Shown: positions 10,101 through 19,478 of the stretch, in pieces
How the letters are laid out: each line of letters opens with the position of its first letter
Numbering within the stretch: position 1 is the stretch's first letter
Source of the DNA: Pelargonium cotyledonis
Taxonomy: Eukaryota > Streptophyta > Magnoliopsida > Geraniales > Geraniaceae
Assembly: GCA_036897625.1 (NCBI GenBank)
Contig: JAYMTA010000108.1
Span: 1-40,513, forward strand
Direction: 5' to 3'
Length of the DNA stretch: 40,513 nt
Program-made: the position numbers and the translations under genes
Notes under the pieces: model-generated
Seen by the model: only the letters and a program-made list of their open reading frames with translations
Told to the model about the DNA's origin: nothing
Database searches by the model: none

Positions 10101-12167
10101 GTTAAAGAAATTGTGGTTTTTTTTTTTTCTTGCTAGAGGAGGAAGTGAAGATAAAGTTTAGCTTCAACTCCACTCTGTTAGTTAGCAATATAGTCCATTC
10201 TTAATTGTTGATACTATATGTTTTGATCAATAGATAGCAAATTCACTAATTGGAGTTTATTTTCTTTTAGACTGTGATGGTCAAGTGAAGTCTTTTTGGT
10301 ATGATTTAATGGACTTTTAGCAAAATAGGTGTTCTTGAAAGTTAATTAGCAAATTAGATCTAACTTCACTTCAAGAGGTGTTAAGAAAGAACGACCTTCG
10401 ATTTGCAGGACAGATCGTGAGAATAGCTGATAGTCGGAAAGTTGCGTTTTAGGGATTTGAAGACTTTGAGATGTCATGGAGATGATCCAGAGAGATGGAT
10501 GGCTTCAGGAATGACTTGGAAGACTATCTGGAGTAATAAATATGTTTATGAGGGTCCTCGGCCTTGCTCGGGCCTTTGAATGCTTCATCAGAGCGGAGAA
10601 ACAATCAATTAGGACCTTGAGATAGACCGTTGTCGCGATAGTGCTGAGGCACAATGCTAGAATGGTCAAAGTTGGCTTACCAACCAACCATTTTGCCTTG
10701 TCCTTCCTCTTGGTCTTCCACGCTCTTTGGCCATTTGACGAACTTGGCTTGTGGTCGACATGGTCATTGTACATTTTCTCGTGCGACAACGGACTTGGCG
10801 CACTTAAATGAACTTGGGCATTGTTGGGACTGGGAGGCTTGGGTACGCCCGTCGCGTTAGGCATGCACAATGACTTTTGCCGTCGTCATGTGTCGTTGAG
10901 AGTCGTCAACCTCCTCAAGAACAAGCATATCACTGATCAAGCGTCTTGGCACCTGACTTTAAGACAAACTTTGAGGTCTAATAACTTGATGACGTAGCGT
11001 TTGGCGCCACGTTTCATGTTGTGATTTGTTGAATATAATAATTATAATTCATTACAAATAAAATGACACTCATGCAACATGTTGCTGTATGTTTTACAGG
11101 TTGTTAGAACTTAGAAGTGGGCTCACTGTAACTAAGATGGAAGCTACCACATGCAACCACTGTTTCGTCAGATACATACAGAATGATCTGATATTAGAAA
11201 CGTTTATAATGTCCTGCGTCACAGAAAAATGACGTTTTTTTTTTTGGCTTGCGCCAAAAGATCGCGAAACGATACGATAATTTGTGAAAAGCGATAAATA
11301 CAATATCAAGACTTTTTCTTATTAAAATAAAAAAATAATATTATATGTACAAAATTTTTTATAAAAATAATTATATAAAATAATGTGTCAATGAAGTATG
11401 ACACATTAAATATTATAGTGGTGATTTGGTCGAATTATAATACGCTACGTGTACAGTGTGTCTAATAAATTAAGCGTTCTGTGCCAAAAATTTATGGAAG
11501 GATGGTAATATTATATACGTCGGTTGTTATTCGTTAAAATTAATTTTTAACTAAAAAAATACGAAAAAAATAGTTATCATGTAGATTATTATATCATTTT
11601 GTACAAAAAAATTTTGTATAAAATTCGGTAAGTTTAGCATTTCTCAAATAAAAATATTATTTTACTTTTATCCATTAAACAGACGTCTGTGACACGTTAT
11701 TATTATTATTATTGTCGTTGCTGGCCCACAGAACCCTGTACTTTTCTCCCACTCGCGTTACGTGGACAAAATTGTACTCGCGTATACTGCCAAACACGTG
11801 TCTGTCTTGTTTTGTTGGAATAGACGGTCCGGTCCCACCAGAACTTATGTTTCTTTATCTCTAATCATAGATTAACCCATAAACATTCTTCACCACATAT
11901 AACTATGCTCTAATTGTAATAAAAAAAAGGGCTTTTGGCTCAGCAATTTCAATGAGATTTAAATTTTATATTGGGTTTGAAAAAATATATAATAATCATC
12001 TATTTTGAGAACGTGTTTTAGAAAAATCTCATATTCACTTATTGCAACATTTCTAAAATATTTAATCATTCATTAGCAAATTTAAAAATTCTTTCATTTT
12101 TATTTTAATATATTTTTGCGTGTTGAAAATGAGTATAAACTTGTAGGAACATTTAGACATACTCTTT

Positions 12168-12395
12168 CACCGCTTGTAAATCACTATTTCGAACTCAATT
12201 GTACTAATTCTTTCACCTCTTACGAACGATAATTTTTTGTTTAATTGTACTAATCTTTTCGCTACCAAGATTTGGTTGTACCAATAAATACACCGCTCAC
12301 AAAATATTTTTTTTAATTTAATCGTATCAATTATTTACCACTCATGGACATACAATTTGATTTTAATCGCATCGATCTTCCACCACTAATTAATG
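12168..12395 (+). repeat. diverged minisatellite, period about 45-46 bases
   Basis: Related units start near 12168, 12214, 12260, 12291, 12336 and 12381 (the third is short). Each opens with CACC or CGCT-like bases and most carry a TTTAATTGTACTAATC-type core. Spacings of 46, 46, 31, 45 and 45 bases and the shared core show tandem descent with heavy divergence. Confidence 0.6.
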
Positions 12396-12444
12396 GGGAG
12401 CTTGAATTTACTCCTCACAAACGCAGAATTTCTATCTAAATCTT

Positions 12445-12595
12445 GAATTTTAGAGATAACTCGAACCTTCGAGATTAATGCTTGCTTGGAATCTTGGACT
12501 TTTGAGAATGACTTAAAACCGTAAATTTTGAGACAAAACTCAAACCCTCGAGTATGAGGATTACTCAAATCCATAAGTTTTGAGGATCTCGACCA
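12445..12595 (+). repeat. diverged short tandem repeat, period about 25-28 bases
   Basis: Four to five units of the form TTTTGAG-n-ACTCAAACC-n-GAG follow each other (for example ATTTTAGAGATAACTCGAAC, then ATTTTGAGACAAAACTCAAA). Period and sequence differ from the neighbouring 46-base repeat. Divergence is high, so copy limits are approximate. Confidence 0.45.
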
Positions 12596-12725
12596 TTGTT
12601 GTGAAGAACTAGACTCCGTATCAAAGGAACTTGCATTAAGAGATATGACTTTTGGAGGACTGCATCGCTTCTTGGAGCTTTGCATTTGATACTAAACCGA
12701 TCCGATATCAAACTAATTGAATTTG

Positions 12726-12784
12726 AATATCGGACCGGTTGAATTAGGGCCGGTAACCCACTTCTTTTGAGCCGGTCCGATATT
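12726..12784. repeat. 13-bp perfect inverted repeat with 33-base loop
   Basis: AATATCGGACCGG at 12726-12738 is the exact reverse complement of CCGGTCCGATATT at 12772-12784. It could form a hairpin or be the end of a small DNA transposon. No flanking duplication was recognised. Confidence 0.5.
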
Positions 12785-12912
12785 TAAAAATTGGTTTATA
12801 GTGCGCTCAATAATAATTGCACTAACTACTGTTCTAAATGCCCGCAAATCCAGGCGAGAAATATAAATCCGCAAATATCGAGTGCCTACGTATGATAACG
12901 CCCTCTATAAGA

Positions 12913-13014
12913 CAACCACATTATCATATCAAATCTAGTTATAATACGTTCAATAGCTTATCAATGAGATAAGCGAATCTACTTATGATCAACCACATTA
13001 TCATATCAAATCTA
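12913..13014 (+). repeat. 25-bp perfect direct repeat, 77-base period, in the TOPLESS-related promoter
   Basis: The 25-base word beginning CAACCACATTATCATATC occupies 12913-12937 and recurs unchanged at 12990-13014, about 100-200 bases upstream of the TATA box at 13111. It may be a local duplication of promoter DNA. Confidence 0.75.
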
Positions 13015-13110
13015 AATCTCATCTCGTTTTCGTATCACGCTATTTAATTTGTCTGATACCTTGGTTTTCTTCGAATTCACATCTACAAATCCCTAACCCT
13101 CTCTTCTCCG

Positions 13111-13117
13111 TATAAAT
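13111..13117 (+). promoter_or_regulatory. TATA box of the TOPLESS-related gene
   Basis: TATAAAT follows a CT-rich stretch and precedes a purine-rich leader. It predicts a start of transcription near 13143. The leader is interrupted by a 5' UTR intron inferred at 13249-13385 (donor after AATCAGAG, acceptor TTGCTGCAG). Confidence 0.65.
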
Positions 13118-13166
13118 AGCACCAGAAAAGCGAGAGAAACAAGAGCATTCTAGAGCGAGAAAAATA

Positions 13167-13190
13167 ATGATTAGAGAGAGAAAGCACTGA
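13167..13190 (+). other. seven-residue upstream ORF in the TOPLESS-related leader
   Basis: ATG ATT AGA GAG AGA AAG CAC TGA lies about 25 bases after the predicted cap site and before the leader intron, so it would be the first frame met by scanning ribosomes. Being so near the cap it may often be skipped. Its role is unknown. Confidence 0.4.
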
Positions 13191-13464
13191 AACCATCACT
13201 TCTCTTCTTTGATCTGCCTTCTTCATCACCACTTCTCTCTAATCAGAGGTACGGCTTCATTCTCTTTCCTGTAAATTTTTTTTTTCTGCTGTGAAATTTG
13301 TCTCAGTTTTGTCATTTTCTGTTTGGATTTTATTGGTGGTTGTTGAAGTTGAGATTGTGATGTGATTTTGGGATTGTTGCTGCAGTGTTTGATCTCTCGA
13401 GGGTTTAGATATTTCAGGTGGGTTTGTGCAATTGGTGACAAGACGAAGACAACCAGAACCAGCC

Positions 13465-16400
13465 ATGTCTTCTCTAAGCCGAGAACTCGTCTTTCTGATA
13501 CTTCAGTTTTTAGATGAAGAGAAATTCAAAGAGACTGTCCACAAGTACGCTAAATTTCTCCAGCTTTTAGTGTGCATATACATTTTGTTTCATTTCAGAC
13601 AATTTTGTTTCATTTCAGACAATTTTGTTTCATTACAAACAATTTTGTTTTGGGGATTGTTGTGTTAAATGTTTAATTAACTGTTATGTAATAAGTTGAA
13701 TTTTATTAAGTTACTTTTGGTTTGCAAAGATTGGAGAAAGAGTCAGGTTTTTTTTTTAACATGAGGCATTTTGAGGAGATGGTAACAAATGGAGAGTGGG
13801 AGGAAGTGGAAAAGTATCTATCTGGGTATACCAAGGTTGATGACAATAGATACTCTATGAAGATATTTTTTGAGATTAGGAAGCAGAAGTATCTTGAAGC
13901 ATTGGATAAGTAAGTGTAAAAGTTCATGCAAATAATAATAATAATAATAAAAAAATTGTTATCTTTTCATTCATGTAATACCCTTTTGCTATTGTTGAAT
14001 TGTAGGCGAGACCGTGCCAAAGCCGTGGAGATTTTGGTGAAGGACTTAAAAGTGTTTTCAGCATTCAATGAAGAACTATTTAAGGAAATCACACAGCTAT
14101 TAACATTGGAAAACTTTAGGTATGAACCAATTATTTTTTCTTATGTGCTTAACTTATTCAAACATTTCTATTTGTATCCTTGATGGGGTTTTATTATGAT
14201 TTATTGGCTTGCAGGGATAATGAGCAGTTGTCTAAATATGGTGATACCAAGTCTGCTAGGGGCATAATGCTAACGGAGCTGAAAAAGTTGATAGAAGCCA
14301 ACCCTCTGTTTCGTGATAAGCTACAATTCCCCACCCTGAAGAACTCAAGACTGAGGACACTAATTAATCAGAGGTCCTCTTGAATTCATTGCTTACTCAT
14401 GTTTAGTTTCTATGGCCGAGTTTAGCTTTCCATATAACAACAATTGACATTATGCTGGCTTGGGTTTCGCTTTTCATATGAGATATATTATTTACCTCAT
14501 ATTCTTGGCATTGGATTGCAGTTTAAATTGGCAGCATCAGCTTTGTACGACTCCAAGGCCCAACCCTGACATAAAAACCTTATTTGTTGACCATTCTTGT
14601 GGCCATCACCATCAGAATGGTGCACGGGCTCCATCCCCTGTTACTAATCCACTTATGGGTGCTGTTACCAAGCCAGGGGGTTTCCCCCCACTGGGAGCTC
14701 ATGGAGTAAGTGAAAAGTATAATGGAGTTGATACATTTTACAGTCATTAAGATGCTTTTATTTTCACTTTCAAGAGGATTGACTTTCTGGTTCTCATGTT
14801 TGTAGCCATTTCAGCCCACGCCTGCAGCTCTCTCAACATCTCTAGCTGGATGGATGGCCAGTTCATCTCCTGTTTCTCACCCATCAGCATCCGCAGGGCC
14901 TATAGGTTTGGCTGCAGCAAATAGTGCAGGTATTCATTGTAGCATTTTCCAGCTAGCTGTTTTGCAATCTGCTTTACTAAGTTCTATTACACTCAGTTTG
15001 ACAAACTTGTTGTTGGTGCCACTGCCTTGGTTATTCACTGATTCAGTCTGGACAGCACAACATTATATACCAAGAAATTGTGTGAATGATATTATCTAGA
15101 ACAAAAGACAAGAAATTAGAACAAAGTCAAATAAGTAGGGAAGCTTCACCATTATCTATCTAGGATTGATGTTTTAATTTTCTAGATCACCCTATTAAAA
15201 TGTTGAGGATACTGAGTTGATTTCATCCCTTTTCACATTGCTATTAATCCCTCTCCCCTCTGTGTGTTATTTTTTCTACTGACCCAACTAACAGTTGTTA
15301 CCCTCTTTGTTGTTGATCTTGTTGTCAGCCATCCTGAAGCGTCCTAGGACTCCTACCAGTAATCCAGCTATGGACTATCAAACAGCTGATTCTGAACATG
15401 ATTTGAAAAGATCAAGACCTTTTGGGATATCTGATGAAGTACTGTACTACACGTCCTGTTTCATCTTGCTCTGAGTGTATATGATTGTTATTTTTGTTGT
15501 GCAAGGAAGTCTGTTTGTTTGAACTTTGAACATATTCAAGTTGTAACTTCTTACTAGTTTGTTTGGTGTTTACATGAATATTTTAACAGGTCAATAATTT
15601 GCCTGTCAATATTCTACCTGTTGCATTCCCCAACCAGAACCATGGTCAGAGTTCCTATTCCTCTGATGACTTGCCCAAGAGTGTTGTTATGACTCTAAAT
15701 CAGGGTTCATCTGTAAGGAGTATGGATTTTCATCCAGTGCAGCAAATTCTGCTTCTTGGTTAGTCCTTCTGGCTTAAAGGACAGAACTTGTATTGGACTT
15801 TTCTTCCTATTCCTTCAAATTCTCAATCCTAAATTTATTTTTATTTACAGTTGGAACAAACTTGGGTGATGCCATGGTGTGGGAGGTAGGTAGTCGTGAG
15901 AGGATTGCCATTAGAAATTTCAAGGTTTGGGATCTTGGGACATGTTCAATGGCTCTTCAGGTCTGTTTCTAATTCTGAACAAGTTTTATTACTGTAACTG
16001 AAGAATATATTTTATATTTTATTTTATATGCTTCTTTGAGAGCCTTCCTAAGTGGATGTTTGTTTCTTTCTCTTATAGGCAGCTCTGTCCAATGATTATA
16101 CAGCATCGGTTAACCGTGTGATGTGGAGTCCTGATGGAACTCTTTTTGGTATGTTTGGATGATTTTGTCGATTCATTAATACTGTTTACTTTGATACTTT
16201 TATCCAATTACACATCTAAGAATCTGCTACTTCGTAGTAGAATGAAAACTTTGAAGAATAGGGATAAGCTATTTGGTCATGGTGTTTCTTATTTCTACTT
16301 CAGGTGTTGCATACTCGAAACACATTGTGCACATTTACTCCTATCACGGTGGTGATGATCTACGAAATCACCTTGAGGTTTGTGGCTTCAATCATGACTT

Positions 16401-19400
16401 TAAAGTGTACTTTAGTAGTCATTTTATCCAACATGCATTTCTTAATGCGGATTTTATATTTTTGTATTACTTAATGCCGACCATTGAGCATTGAGTGTTA
16501 CCAACTATATGTTGCTGTATGTTTTTCTCAGATTGATGCTCATGTGGGCAGTGTCAATGATCTTGCTTTCTCTTATCCAAACAAGCAACTCTGTATCGTC
16601 ACTTGTGGGGAGGATAGACTCATCAAGGTTTGTTTTGCTATGTTCATGGCCTATTTTGATTGGAATTTGTTTGTTAGATGTCATATAGCTGAAGATTATG
16701 CAGGTGTGGGATGCTGTTACTGGGTCTAAGCAGTATACCTTCGAGGGTCATGAATCAGCGGTGTATTCTGTATGCCCACATCACAAAGAAAATATTCAGG
16801 TGATACTCTATTCATTTTATTTTTGTATTGAAATCAAATTAGTTATTTAAAAAATAACTAAAAGGAATAACATATTTTTCAAAAATACATTTCATTATTA
16901 GATCTTTTATCCATGGTTTAATCTTTGATTACTTTAAGAATATTATCCTTTTCTTCTTTCTCACTTTTCTTGAAATGACCTTTTTTGGGTCTACAAGGAG
17001 GCCCACAAAGCCGTTGAGCTACACAATATGGGGCTGTGCTCCCCTTTTCTTATGACCCCTCCCACCACCACTAGGTTTCAAACTCAAGATATCCACCATA
17101 GAAGCCATATGTTCAAACTATTGGAACTTCTTCTATAGTATTGCTTATGCTAGTGTAATTATCATCTTCAACTGTTTGTTTTTCCTTTTCCTTTTTCACA
17201 GTTCATCTTTTCAACCGCAACTGATGGAAAAATAAAGGCATGGTTATATGATAATATGGGTTCAAGAGTTGATTATCATGCACCAGGACATTCATCAACC
17301 ACCATGGCATACAGTGCTGATGGAACAAGGTTACCATATGATTATATTAATTTGTTTTTAAATTCCGTTAGGGATGGGATGTTGAGTTTTTGTATCTTCT
17401 GCTTTTCTTCAACTTAAATATCTAATTCATGATTTATGGACACCTAATAGGCTATTCTCATGTGGTACAAATAAAGAAGGGGAATCATTCTTAGTGGAAT
17501 GGAATGAAAGTGAAGGAGCTGTCAAGCGTACATGTCATGGTCTTGGAAAGAGATCTGCAGGGGTTGTTCAATTTGATACCATTAAGAATAGGTTTTTGGC
17601 TGCTGGTGATGAGTTTATGCTTAAATTCTGGGATATGGACAATCTTAACCTATTGACTAGTATCGATGCAGAGGGTGGATTACCGGTAATTATTGGATAT
17701 ATGATAATCTGAATTTATGATATTTTTTTCTGGAAAAAATAATAACTAATTGTCCTCTTTAAAACCTTGCAGGCTTCTCCTTGTATAAGATTTAACAAGG
17801 AAGGAATACTCTTAGCTGTATCTACAAATGACAATGGTGTTAAAATTCTAGCAAATGCAGATGGGAATAGGCTGTTACGAACAATGGAGAACCGTACATT
17901 TGATGCTTCTAGAGTCGCATCTGCTGCTATTGTCAAGGTAAAACTTTTTTAGGTTTTGTCTTTTGTGGAAATATGTTTCCTAAATGTAAGATGTGTATGC
18001 AGGCTCCTCCACATGGCGCATTTGATTCTGCCAACTCAACTGTTGTTACCAGTATTGGAGAACAGGCTGCTCCTGTAGCAGCCATGGTTGGAATGGTGAG
18101 TTCTTACTCATTAAAGATTTGTTTACTTTATATGCTAAATAAAATACTTTTTGTGCATGCCATTACATGAAATGGAAGATCCAGAGGTTTATACAAGCGG
18201 ATGCACAATTTTATAAATAATGTAAAATGGTGTTTCTAATTTTTATATCAAATGTTGGTTCAACCACCTCTTTCTATGTAATTATAATTATCCGATTTCA
18301 TTTTGAATAATTTTCTCTTTGGTTTCCAATAGTATAGAGTAGCTTTTTGCTTTTTAATTTCTTACACACTTCTCTTGTTGATTGGATACTTAATTTTTAG
18401 GGGGCAATAGAAGAGGCACCTTTTTACATGTCTAAAATACAAATGACAATATCAAACAATATTTATTTATTTTATTTAAATTCACTTGGGGCACTTGCCT
18501 ACACAGCCATTAGTGTGACTCTGCTCATGATTACATGGATTAATACTGACACTCTCATGAACTTACTTTTAATTGGTGCACTTATATTTTCCTGTTTGAA
18601 TTTTGTAGAGCAACGACCGAAGTGTTGCCGATGTAAAACCCAGAATTGCTGACGAGCCAGGAGATAAATCCTGGATCTGGAAACTTACAGAAATCAACGA
18701 ACCATCACAATGCCGCTCTCTGAGACTCCCTGATAATTTAACGGCCATGAGGGTATGTGTTCACTCTGCAATTCTATTAGTCGCTACTCAATCAACTTTC
18801 TTAACTCTCATTTGTTGTGCTTGAATCTGTTATACCGCAAGTCTCTTTTATCCTGAACTCGACACCCATAATGAATTTTAATTCACATTAGAGTTACTCT
18901 CCTGATGAAAGTAGACTTAAAAAAATGATGGGCAGACCTTTTATTACTCAGTCATCACATTTTCTATCTAAGAAAGCTGATTTCAGACGGCTGAATTAAG
19001 GTCCTGCTGGACTCTCATTTGTTGTGCTTGAATATGTTACACTGCAAGTCTTTTTTATCTTGAATTCGATACCCATAATGAATTTCAATTCACATTAAAG
19101 TTACTCTCCTGATGAAAGTAGACTTAAAAAAAATGATGGGCAGACCCTTTATTACTCATTCATAACATTTTCTGTCTAAGAAAGCTGATTTCAGACGGCT
19201 GAATTAAGGTCCTGCTTGAAGTAGATGCCAGGAATCAATTTGCCTAGCGGTTTCTTTTTTGTTTCTAGCATGTAATTAGGGTATTCACAATTGTATTACT
19301 AATACCTAAGAAACTTTTAATTATTCTGAATCCCTGCTCTGTTTCTGTTGGAATAGGTTCTCTATCTATTAGTAGCTATAGTAGTATACTAGTATGCATT

Positions 19401-19423
19401 TATACCCATGCAAACATACATAT

Positions 19424-19478
<55 letters not shown>

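Larger units (their letters stand above)
10101..13110. other. intergenic DNA with decayed repeats, ending in the TOPLESS-related promoter
   Basis: The first few hundred bases are the GT17 3' UTR and flank. About 10510-10990 is GC-richer than its surroundings, with an unrecognised minus-strand frame at 10505-10870, and may be a worn repeat of unknown family. From 11000 onward the DNA is very AT-rich. Minisatellite-like tracts lie at 12168-12395 and 12445-12595, an inverted repeat at 12726-12784 and a direct repeat at 12913-13014. No gene is supported. Confidence 0.55.

Noticed and set aside
10505-10870. 121-codon minus-strand open frame in the GC-richer island
   Set aside because: No recognised domain, no promoter or splice context, and composition of the island alone can keep a frame open. 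It is treated as possible worn repeat DNA.
12445-12595. Short spaced repeats that superficially resemble a CRISPR array
   Set aside because: Units are contiguous and diverged with no unique spacers, and the window is clearly eukaryotic nuclear DNA.
16990-17115. tRNA-like words (GAGCTACA, GGTTTCAAACTC) in a TOPLESS-related intron
   Set aside because: A-box and B-box-like words are in the wrong order or spacing for a SINE on either strand, and there is no A tail or flanking duplication.
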